Shown: positions 45,228-53,889 of the stretch, one piece after another
Position numbering within the stretch: the first letter of the stretch is position 1
How the letters are laid out: every line of letters starts with the position of its first letter
Source of the DNA: Symsagittifera roscoffensis
Taxonomy: Eukaryota; Xenacoelomorpha; Acoela; Convolutidae
Direction: 5' to 3'
Length of the DNA: 64,000 nt
NCBI RefSeq assembly: GCF_963678635.1
Contig: NC_087064.1
Coordinates: forward strand, 48,097,346-48,161,345
Program-made: the position numbers and the translations under genes
Notes under the pieces: model-generated
Database searches by the model: none
The model's input: only the letters and a program-made list of their open reading frames with translations
What the model was told of the DNA's origin: nothing

Positions 45228-46113
45228 GGGCACTTCCAACAGCCTTTTCACCCATAATGTTCCCCCTTCCTTCACAATTACCCTAGTTTCATCTGCATCA
45301 ATGAACGTTTTTAAAGATAACACTCTGGCCAACTTCAAAAATCTCCTGAGTGAAGAAATAAATTTGCAAGGTGAATGGAGAGTAGCAGTTACAGAAATTA
45401 CCTTCCCTACTCAGATATACAACGTAACTGACAACAACATTGTGTACTACAAAAAAGATCGGGTTATAGCAAGCATGAAAGTTGAGAAAGACAAGATCTC
45501 CAGACCTTACCTTGGAGAAACAGCAAAAATAACAAAAGGAGAATATACGAGCATTGATCAAATACTGGACGAGATTCGTCGAAAGACAGAATTAGAGAAA
45601 TTGGATTACGTAATAGATCCAATAACCAAACATCTTTCCTTATGGCTGCATTATTGGGAAGGTATAACTTTTTCAAGCCCGCAAATTCCTAGCCTACTTG
45701 GATTCAAAGGCGTCAGAGATGGAACTGGTTATCATATAGGTTACAAACAAGGAAGCACGAAACATAGCACATTCTCTACCCAAGATCTTATTGCTGACTA
45801 TCCCGTTGATGTATGCGCTGGTACTCAGCTTATGTTTATTTATCTGGACATAATTCATTATCAAATAGTCGGAGATACAAAAGCACCCCTTTTACGAGTC
45901 ATTGATACAAATCGTCGAGTGAAAAACGGTTACGCATGTTCAATTGAACCGAATCATCGTATAGTGTTTAGTAATTTGGATTTTAAAAAACTTTTGGTCA
46001 ATAATATTTCCAATATTTCTGTGAACTTGCGCACAGAAACTGGAGGACTTGTTCCTTTCGCTGGAGGGGGAAAAGTTGTTCTGACTTTGAAATTTCAAAA
46101 GTTTAGCAATTGA
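45220..46113 (+). CDS. minor capsid protein (penton-like, single jelly-roll), 297 aa
   Basis: The frame is intact. The pattern FKNLLSEEINLQGEWRVAV, then EITFP, then DYVIDPITKHLSLWL, then IPSLLGF and ADYPVDVCAGTQLMFIYLD, and the ending VVLTLKF is characteristic of Polinton minor capsid proteins. It lies immediately upstream of the core protein and the major capsid protein, as in other Polintons. The role is the pentameric vertex of an icosahedral particle. Confidence 0.85.
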   Translation: MTEGTSNSLFTHNVPPSFTITLVSSASMNVFKDNTLANFKNLLSEEINLQGEWRVAVTEITFPTQIYNVTDNNIVYYKKDRVIASMKVEKDKISRPYLGETAKITKGEYTSIDQILDEIRRKTELEKLDYVIDPITKHLSLWLHYWEGITFSSPQIPSLLGFKGVRDGTGYHIGYKQGSTKHSTFSTQDLIADYPVDVCAGTQLMFIYLDIIHYQIVGDTKAPLLRVIDTNRRVKNGYACSIEPNHRIVFSNLDFKKLLVNNISNISVNLRTETGGLVPFAGGGKVVLTLKFQKFSN

Positions 46114-46118
46114 TCAAA

Positions 46119-46526
46119 ATGGATTCATATTACCACAACCAAGCAAACCTACCACATTTCTCGGGGCATTATAGACAACGAGGCAGTGGCTTCGGTGCAT
46201 TAGCCTTGGGAATAGGAAGAGTCGCACTTCCACTGGCTCGAAAATTTGTGATACCCGCGGCTAAAAAACTCGGAAAAGAACTACTTCTTCAGGCAGCTCC
46301 AGAACTGATAGAAGTTGCAACAAAAAGAAAAAGTCCTAAGCAGGCACTCAAAAGCACCGTTAGAAAAACAATCAAAAAGCAAGTAGGAGGAGGAAGTAGA
46401 TCTCGGAAAAGTCATCCGAAAAGAACAACGGCGTTTAAACGAAAAACGAGACGCGTCATTCCCAGAAAACGAACTGCACAGAGAAGTCGCTCCGATTTCT
46501 TTACAAGGGTTAAAAATGATTTCTAA
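46119..46526 (+). CDS. basic core-like protein, 135 aa
   Basis: The ATG at 46119 is chosen over a TTG at 46110. N-terminal part: GSGFGALALGIGRVALPLAR, a glycine-rich amphipathic helix. C-terminal part: very rich in Lys and Arg (KSHPKRTTAFKRKTRRVIPR). This arrangement resembles adenovirus core or cement proteins and is common in Polintons between minor and major capsid genes. It may bind DNA or disrupt membranes. Its stop overlaps the major capsid start as in ATGATTTCTAA. Confidence 0.7.
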   Translation: MDSYYHNQANLPHFSGHYRQRGSGFGALALGIGRVALPLARKFVIPAAKKLGKELLLQAAPELIEVATKRKSPKQALKSTVRKTIKKQVGGGSRSRKSHPKRTTAFKRKTRRVIPRKRTAQRSRSDFFTRVKNDF

Positions 46527-47832
46527 TTTAGTCCCGAGTGAAGCAACTCACAGCTCCTTGGACTTATTTGAGAAACCACCTTTACTTGTCACTTTTGAAA
46601 ATGCATTCACCCAAAAAATTGGACCTTTCCTACTCTCCTGATGGTCCTATGCTCGAGTTTGAATTACTCGGCGACAGAAATAATTTCATCGATCTTCAAC
46701 GTACTCGTTTGGAAATAGTTGCACGAAGTGTTCGAAGCAATGGAAACGTGCTTCGAACGCATGCTACAGAGGCGGCAAACAGAGATACGCCGTATTTTGT
46801 TAACAGTCCTTTATCTTCATTATTTTCTGAGTGTACACTGTCTCTGAATGGTGAAAAAATATCAACTACCAATGCTAATTTTGCCCATAAAAGCTTTATT
46901 GAGACCGAGTTTTCATACGGTAATGATGCCAAGAAAACATGGTTGGCTTGTCAAGGTTATTATTATGAAGAAAATCCATCAGCCATTGACGGTGCTGGAA
47001 GGAGAGCTGATGATGTTACGGAGCGTAAAGGTCTCGTTGCGGCCTCGAGCGAGCTGAAGCTATTTGGTAAAATTGCTTGCGACTTTTTGTCGTGTGACAA
47101 GCATCTACTTAGCGGTGTGACAATAAGATTGTCTCTTAGACGTTCTCCTTATGATTTTGTTGTCATATCTGAAGATGCAGCTAAACACTACAAGGTCCAA
47201 ATAATCGAAGCTAACCTCTATGTCAGAAAGATGACTGTGACTGACTATGTTCTCTCATCAATAGAAAAAACTTTGTTGAAGAACCTGGCAATTTACAATT
47301 ACATCGAAGTAGTACCAAAAACGTTTCTCGCAACTGCAGGAGTACAAAGCTGGCGACAAGAGGATGTTTTTGCAAAAGAACCTGTTCGAAGAATGATAGT
47401 AGCAATGAGCATAAACGAAGCATATTTGGGTACTAATAGAACAAACCCTTTTCATTACCAAAAATTTGGGTTGAATGAGATCATTGTGTACAGAAACGGT
47501 CTACCCATTGCCGGAACTCCCATCTCAACATCAGACAATAAAAGAATTTATTACAATACGCTTGCGGCTCTTGATTTTGTTTTAAACACTAGTCATGGAA
47601 TCAGTCTCGCTAATTATGATAATCATTATATTATGGCTTTTGATCTCACGTCTACTCAGGAGGCTTCACACGATTTATTCATCCTGAATTGACCAATTGC
47701 ACTATTTCGCTCGAACTCAAGTTTGACGCAGGTCTCGGTAATAACGTCGAGTTATTGTTTATGGGAGAGCGTGCATCAACAGTTTATGTGCGTTCAGATA
47801 GAAAAATTACCAAAAACACTCTTATGACCTAA
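46516..47832 (+). pseudogene. major capsid protein (double jelly-roll), frame broken twice
   Basis: The start is the ATG at 46516, in the usual overlap with the upstream gene. The N-terminal stretch (DLFEKPPLLVTFENAF) is in this frame. After the A-run at about 46611-46617 homology continues in a second frame (SPDGPMLEFELLG, FIDLQRTRLEI, VNSPLSSLFSECTLSLNG). Near 47676 it returns to the first frame for the last 50 codons (TNCTISLELKFDA, VELLFMGERAS) up to TAA at 47830. The middle frame covers 384 codons. The two indels of opposite sign restore the frame overall. Role: hexon-like capsid subunit. Confidence 0.88.
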
Positions 47833-47839
47833 GATAGAC

Positions 47840-48277
47840 ATGGATAATCTTCAACTAGTAGAAATTTTTAACCGTTTTAAACATTTGAAACATCGCTTTA
47901 GAGGTGTTTTTCCGGCAGATTTGCCATGCTCTTCAGTACTGAAAAACGATAATACGTTCATGATTATGAATGCCTCACCATCGGATCAACCTGGAACCCA
48001 CTGGTTGCTTTTTGCTCAAGCTGGAGGACAGATTTTCTTCGCAGATCCTCTAGGTAAACGATTATGTGATTATCCCCTCATGTACAAGAATATGCGACGT
48101 ACAATTCACGAGGGAAATCAACTACTGTTGAAAAAACCAATACAATCAGCTGATTCAGTGTTATGCGGACTTTATTGTATTTATGTTGCTCATGTTATAA
48201 TTACAAACAAATTTCCAATAGGTTTCAAACTTAATGATCATGATTTGATAAGATTTGCCAAACATATGTTATTCTAA
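47840..48277 (+). CDS. adenain-like cysteine protease (C5/Ulp1 fold), 145 aa
   Basis: Catalytic residues are visible: H54 in GTHWLLF, D69 in FFADPLG, Q102, and C109 in SVLCGLYCIYVAH. The frame is intact. It begins 8 bases after the major capsid stop. In adenoviruses and Polintons this enzyme matures the capsid proteins. The size is small but complete for the fold. Confidence 0.9.
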   Translation: MDNLQLVEIFNRFKHLKHRFRGVFPADLPCSSVLKNDNTFMIMNASPSDQPGTHWLLFAQAGGQIFFADPLGKRLCDYPLMYKNMRRTIHEGNQLLLKKPIQSADSVLCGLYCIYVAHVIITNKFPIGFKLNDHDLIRFAKHMLF

Positions 48278-48408
48278 ATTAATTTATTGATGTTTTTGTA
48301 AAATTTATAAATTCGTTTTTTTTTTCAATTCATTCTTATTAACAACAAAGTTTTTTTTCTGCAAGTTTATGTGAACCGCGAAAAGTTTCATATCAAACCC
48401 TTCGAAAT

Positions 48409-48489
48409 ATTAAGGCATGGCCGTTTGGTTTAAGGGGCAATAGCTAACCCGGCGTTGCTTGTCGCTACGCTCCTCGGGAACGCCTCCCG
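48409..48489 (+). repeat. left arm of 81-bp inverted repeat that bounds the cargo module
   Basis: A GC-rich stretch in an AT-rich context (contains GGGGCAATAGCTAACCCGGC and CTCCTCGGGAACGCC). It is the reverse complement of 51938-52018 with a single mismatch. Weaker inverted similarity continues outward on both sides (GTGAA.CGCG..AGTTTCATATC at 48371-48394 and GATATGAAA..TTTCACGG at 52019-52038). Confidence 0.9.
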
Positions 48490-48539
48490 CTTGTGTAGTA
48501 ACATTTGTTTGATATACAAGAGCGAAAGAAAACCAATAT

Positions 48540-49154
48540 TTAAAACTTGAATTTCTTCTCCATGATAAATTTCACAAACAAAGTGTTTGAATCAATTTCC
48601 ATACAACCATACCCACTTAAAATTATGTCAATTATCTTAGAAAACTCAGCAGCGTTTTCACCATTCAAAATATTAGTAAAGCGTTCAATTGTTAAGTTAG
48701 TAATCAGGTCAGTTTGAGTTTGAACAGATTTAGTCTGCGAGCCGAAGCAAACTTGACGCAATCGTCTGCGAACTGGAACACCACTAACATCTAAGTTGTT
48801 GATGGAGTTATAATTCACAGCTATTTTCAGTTTTTCCATCAGAGGGCCAGACAATTCATAGTTGGAGCAACCCAAAATTAAATATTTGAATGTAGAGAGA
48901 AGACAAGGAACAACGAAGGCTTTTGAAGTCATCTTGTTAAGTAAATCGGTAGACTCTTTCGTAAATTCGACCAGCACATGATAATATTTTTCGTTGTCAA
49001 TCGAATGATTGCAAAAATCTAATTTATTCGAATGGGAGGATACTGCAAAATTTGCTTTTGAAGCGAAGCCTGAAAAGTTGGGTTCATGAGTCAGGATGAA
49101 AAATTTGTAATTTTTACGGAACTGTTTGAAATAATCAGGGGATTGCTCATACAT
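48540..49154 (-). CDS. cargo-module protein, unknown, 204 aa
   Basis: Minus-strand gene next to the left repeat arm, oriented opposite to the Polinton core genes. The frame is intact from ATG at 49152-49154. The N-terminal half has strands and a KYYHVLVEFTKES segment. The middle contains basic RRRLRQ and then KSVQTQTDL, which fits the TQT anchor of dynein-light-chain (LC8) ligands. The C-terminal half is helical. YHVLVE recalls the HxHVLVE motif of HUH Rep proteins, but the first His is Tyr. No family is assigned. Confidence 0.55.
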   Translation of the reverse strand: MYEQSPDYFKQFRKNYKFFILTHEPNFSGFASKANFAVSSHSNKLDFCNHSIDNEKYYHVLVEFTKESTDLLNKMTSKAFVVPCLLSTFKYLILGCSNYELSGPLMEKLKIAVNYNSINNLDVSGVPVRRRLRQVCFGSQTKSVQTQTDLITNLTIERFTNILNGENAAEFSKIIDIILSGYGCMEIDSNTLFVKFIMEKKFKF

Positions 49155-49203
49155 TGCTTCAACAATTGCGTTGAAGTTTCAATCGAATAACGAGTTGATA
49201 ATG

Positions 49204-49563
49204 TTACACAACCCGACAGTTATCATCGTTTTCACTTTCGCATTCCTTTTCAGAGCATGAAGATTTTTTAGATTTGTTTCGCTTTTTTCTAAGTTTTTCA
49301 GTCACGTCGCAGTTTTTTGCTTTCGTCAACCTTTTGATTTTTGTTTAATTGTCCGCCAAGGACTCGAGTTCACCAGTTGACAAAGTTAATCCTTGTCGAT
49401 ACTTGAAAGTTCCCTCTTCGTCTTTTTTGTACAATTTGATAGTTATGTAAGTACCGGTCTGTGCGAATGTTTTTGCACCGACTCTAACTAAACGTTTATC
49501 ATTCGAAGATATATCCCTAAAATCATCGAAATAGTCTACATCAGTGTCAAGAGAAGCGTACAT
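49204..49563 (-). CDS. cargo-module PC4/p15-like single-stranded DNA-binding protein
   Basis: The reading starts at ATG 49561-49563 and has a TAA at 49345-49347 after 72 codons. The same frame continues to 49204 with a Lys-rich then Cys/Asp/Glu-rich tail. Residues 31-70 fit the PC4 domain: VGAKTFAQTGTYITIKLYKK (strands), EEGTFKYRQGLTLSTGELESL (the G-x-x-L-x-x-x-E/Q-x-x-x-L signature). PC4/Sub1 proteins bind single-stranded DNA and act in transcription or replication. The TAA may be a nonsense mutation or the true end. The tail composition is like the regulatory tails of PC4 proteins. Confidence 0.6.
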
Positions 49564-50216
49564 TATAAATGAATAACAACCAACTGGTTTTTAGTGTGGA
49601 ACGTTGAAGAATGACTGATCACAGTATACGAGACAGATCATGCGCTCCCAACGTAAAAATTTAGGTGATAACGTTTACGAGCGCCCTAAGCCATATTGAT
49701 AAGACTTAATCACCAAGGATATAATTTCTTTAACGATAAACCTCTTTTCATATGGGTATTTAGTTACTTTTTCCCCCGGCTATACTCTAAAAATCTTCTA
49801 GTGTTATTTATTGTGACGGTTATTTTAATGACTGTTATGAATCATGGTAATGAATTTCTAACAGCATAACAAAGAATGTCTGGCAAACTATCATGAAAAC
49901 TTGATTTTGAGTGCTTTCGCCCGTAGCCACTATAATAAAGCTATCACATAAATCTAAAAAATCGGGTTTTCACATTCATTCCTAACATGACCTCAGGCGT
50001 CATGCTTAAAAGAATGAATAAAATTTGATAGCCTCGCCTAAAAAGTTACTAGCTTTGACCTAATTGAACTATGCCACCCCTTTCCTGATCTCATTCTCAT
50101 TAATAAACTTTTCATACTTTTCATTCTCTCAATTTCATTTCGGTAGTTCAGTCATTTCATTTTAACAAAACTTTAAACCTCTTCAAGTCACGACTAGTCC
50201 TTTACAAATAATCTCA
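49564..50216. promoter_or_regulatory. divergent intergenic region in the cargo module
   Basis: About 650 bases with no ORF lie between the start of the PC4-like gene (minus) and the plus-strand gene. By layout this is where both promoters, and perhaps an origin, should be. I see no specific motif. Confidence 0.3.
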
Positions 50217-50834
50217 GTGTCTGATCGAGAAAGAACAATTATCTACCAAACATACACGAGAGAGTCGATTGCAGTCATCCATCAACAGAAAGAGAGAGTC
50301 TCTCCGTCTACAGCAAGTCCGTTCAATGACTTGGCTCCCCGAAAAAACGACGAGAATCAAAACGAGGAATGGACTACAAAAAGTCATATCATGCTACCGA
50401 ACTACCTCCTTGATCACATCGATCTACTTAGACAGAATCGAAAACGAATGTACGAGAGTTGCACTATTCACGAGAGCTATCCGGCATTAGAAAAGACGGA
50501 GATAAACGACACAACCTCGCTCGAGCAGTCTCCAAGAAAAATTCTCTTCGCGTATGACTGCGAGTCAATGCCGTTGTATGAAAATCAGGAGGGATGTATT
50601 CGTGATAGTGCAGAGCGCGAAGCGTACTGGGATATTCCGACAGCAATGTCTCCCGAGTCGTTTGTTAGGGGATCAGTTTCAACTCCAGAACAATCAACTT
50701 CCTATTCGGATGCTCGGGTTTCATCTAGTGCGGAGACAATTAATCTAGTCACCCCAGATCTCATTCAAGGCACTCCTCCAAATGCAGCTTGCTATGCGCC
50801 AAAAAAGAGAAAACTACAGTTTCGAGGTTTCTAA
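50217..50834 (+). CDS. cargo-module protein with C-terminal nuclear localisation signal, unknown
   Basis: The frame is open from 50166, but no ATG precedes the one at about 50391. A GTG lies at 50217. If translation starts at the internal ATG the product has about 147 residues. The sequence is polar with an acidic patch (YDCESMPLYENQEG), then a Ser/Thr-rich part, and ends with PKKRKLQFRGF, a classical nuclear localisation signal. It is divergent in orientation from the two minus-strand genes, with a 650-bp intergenic region between. This suggests a regulator, but no family is recognised. Confidence 0.45.
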   Translation: MSDRERTIIYQTYTRESIAVIHQQKERVSPSTASPFNDLAPRKNDENQNEEWTTKSHIMLPNYLLDHIDLLRQNRKRMYESCTIHESYPALEKTEINDTTSLEQSPRKILFAYDCESMPLYENQEGCIRDSAEREAYWDIPTAMSPESFVRGSVSTPEQSTSYSDARVSSSAETINLVTPDLIQGTPPNAACYAPKKRKLQFRGF

Positions 50835-51937
50835 TAACTTAAACAAAAAACTTTCCTTTGTTTCAAATATTATTCCAAGGTTTTATATTTTCATTTTTGT
50901 TTGATTTGACTTCTAAGCTGTTTTAACATTACTGTGTGTATATTTTTTGTCTCAGTTTTTATTTTGCTTAATAGATCAATTAAAGTTTGCCCCGTAAATT
51001 TTTCAGCAAAATGTTAGAGAAAAACTAGAAAAAAATCACAAATCGAGAATAATTTTACGCTAAAATTGTTGTTTGAGAAAGAATGAGAGAGAGAGAGAGA
51101 GAGATAAATACACTTGCTCAGTAGTGATCCCCATTTGGAATATCCTTTTCGGGATATTGCTTTCTTTTCAAAAGAAAGATAAATATGGAAGGGTCCAACA
51201 TTTTCTTGTTGGTAGTCCAACCATATTTATTTGGCTTTTTTATCAAACACTCTCTGTCCTCTCTCTCATCATACTTTGTGCCCGGTGGGGTTAGCCAGGT
51301 CTTACCCAAAGTAACAGAGAGTGTTTTAAGCCATAAATCTGCATTATATTACATTCATATACATGTTTTGGGTGTAAAACGGACAATTTTTTGGTAAAAA
51401 TGTGAAAAAAAAAATTATGTTTTTTTTTCGAAAAATGAACATGACCCTTAACCCTGCTCAGAATATCATGGCAAATTGATTGAGGGTAGTTTCAATGGAT
51501 TTGGAGAGAAAAAAATTTTTTCCCAATTTTTTTTTCAATATTTTCAAAAAAATCAGATTTTCTCAAAAAATCACAACTTTTTAAGCGTCTACTCTCATTG
51601 ATTGGGCTATAATTGTTTTTTTTTTAATTTCTACGCTTGTCCTAATTACGCATCAGATAGCTCCTAAAAATTTCAAACCACATTCACTTGAATTTAAAAC
51701 GAGAACGAATAATTCAAGCTAAAAATGAAGGAAAAAAGAAGTTAAAAAATTATGTTTTTTAAATTTCGAACTTGACCAGTAGAACTGTGCTCGAGGTCCC
51801 ACAAAACTTACTGGTTTTTTTGTTGATAGATATAAAAGACACTTTTTTAAACATTACTTTTCCTTTTTTCACAACATAAAAAGTTTGAGGTTTTCCTTTA
51901 TTTTGAAAAAAAAAAAATTTCACTTGAAATTACAGAA
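50835..51937. other. non-coding part of the cargo module with hairpins
   Basis: AT-rich, with no supported gene. It holds a (GA)n run at 51088-51104, the palindrome CTTTCTTTTCAAAAGAAAG near 51160-51178, and a hairpin with perfect 13-bp arms AAACACTCTCTGT (51245-51257) and ACAGAGAGTGTTT (51314-51326). Confidence 0.6.
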
Positions 51938-52018
51938 CGGGAGGCGTTCCCGAGGAGCGTAGCGACGAGCAACGCCGGGTTAGCTATTGCCCCTTAAACC
52001 AAACGGCCATGCCTTAAT
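51938..52018 (-). repeat. right arm of 81-bp inverted repeat that bounds the cargo module
   Basis: Reverse complement of 48409-48489. The two arms enclose 3.4 kb with three genes and lie between the protease and polymerase genes of the Polinton. Confidence 0.9.
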
Positions 52019-52728
52019 GATATGAAATGTTTCACGGGACACTGAATGACATGAAGGAAACTTTGATTCCGATATCTTTTACACATTCAAATGACAATCT
52101 ATGCTTATCATGCATCGGTAAATATCAAGGTGTCAAATTTGCAAAATTTTCATTTTTTAAGTTTACTATTTTATTTCAACTTAATTAGTTAGTTGAGGCT
52201 TTACTTTCTGAATACTTTTATCTCATGTTTCTACTTTTTATTATACCTATTTACGCAAACCAAGAAGTGGGCTTGAAATCATTAGGAAATTACTGTTTCA
52301 CGGTTAAAATTAGTCAGAAAAAGTTTTAGGCTCTATCTGAATCATTCTAAGCTTAAAATTTTGTAATTTAGTGCTGAATTGTTAATTGAAAGTCTAAACC
52401 AGTCCCCTAAAAAATGCCAAAACTTTATCGCTAACCCTTAAAATTAACAGCAAAAGTTTGAGGCTGTAAATGAATCAGTTTTTAGTATACAAAACCCCTG
52501 CACTTGAGCAGAGTGATGAGACATTTAGAGCTTAAAGCTAGAATAAACCCTGTTTTTGGAAAGGAAAGTACTTATTGTCAAGACGGCGAAGTATAACTCT
52601 CGTTAATGGCTTCTACTTGCCCTTTCCCGCAAAGTTTTTTGGTGCTAGTCAATTCTGGCTTTTGCTTTTTCATAACCAGTTCTACTTCTTGAAATTTTCC
52701 TGAATTACTTCAGTAACTTCAACAAACA
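52019..52728. other. non-coding region upstream of the polymerase gene
   Basis: AT-rich with no ORF. Pyrimidine-rich stretches precede the start of the polymerase gene at 52729. It probably includes its promoter, but no element is identified. Confidence 0.4.
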
Positions 52729-53768
52729 ATGCCGAACTCTGCTTCTATCGCGACACCTGTTCCTTGCCAGCAGTGCGGCAAAATACTGAGCTCTAAAAGG
52801 AACTTGAGAAGACATGAGCAAAAAGTTCACAAGATCCTTCCTCCCCCTCCTCCTCAAACTGTTTGCGATGAGTGTCTCGAGTCATTCGAGAGTTTGTCGG
52901 AAGCCCGAGAGCACGTCGAGCTGGTACATGACATGACTTCGAATAGTCATTGTATCTATTGCCATACAATATTTCTCAACGCGGAAAGCTATGGACAACA
53001 CTTGCTGAAGAAGCACGCATTGCCAGTTTGGGACGGCATTGAGACGACGTCTTCCGCTGCCCCAACGGAAAGCGCGTTCAGAGGCAAATTGCGTCAATAC
53101 GATCTCAAAGTTGGTGAAAAAGAAATGGATTTGCTTCAAGTCATGATGCAAAACAAGGAGGAAATAGATGCTCTTATACTGGAAAGGGTCAAAGAGGGTC
53201 CGAACAAGGTGCAATTCCACGTGGAAGTGGGAATGATCAAAATTCCCACTGTGCAAGACGGGGACAGTGGAAACTTCGAAAGGACCATGCTGTTTCTGAA
53301 CACTAAGACATTGACAGTGTACTTAGAGGGAATAGCTGGGGTTCAATTCTTGGAACTGATTGAACATATGGTCAACCAAGTCAATTCGTTCTCTTCTCAT
53401 GGTAGCGGATGGATTATTGACAGAATTGAAAAATTGCAAATCAGTTTCGCGGCCTTCTCGCCAATAAGAGCAGGATCCTACCTCGAGCTACCTGATGCAC
53501 TCAGCGCAGCATCTACTCTGCTCACAAATATCAACACTAAAGATGATGACCGTTGCTTTCTCTACTGCTTTGTTGCCGCATATCACAATGTGAATGAGTC
53601 GGCCCTCTACCCCACATCTAGACGGTGGCTGGAGAAAAACAAAGTCTCAACCTACAATCTCGACAAAGAAAGAATTGTGAAAATCAATGGCGAATACGAA
53701 ATGCCAATGGGTCTGATGGATATGGACAGATTTGAAAAGTTGAACAATTGTCAAATCAACGTCTTCCG

Positions 53769-53889
53769 GTAAGCAAATTCTAATTGCCTTCTAAAAATTT
53801 TAAAATTCCTTCAACAATGTTCTTCACCTATTCAAACACCCTTTTTATTTCATTCCAAACCTAGGTATAAAAATTATTTTTCTGTTCAG
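53769..53889 (+). other. spliceosomal intron 1 in the polymerase gene
   Basis: Donor CG|GTAAGC at 53769, acceptor TTTTTCTGTTCAG at 53889, length 121 bases (not a multiple of three). Without removal the frame stops at 53772. With removal it continues smoothly through Arg-Tyr-Asn-Asn in the right frame. Confidence 0.85.

Noticed and set aside
48540-49154. HUH-type Rep endonuclease
   Set aside because: Only YHVLVE is similar. The first His of HUH is Tyr and no catalytic Tyr context or helicase domain is visible.
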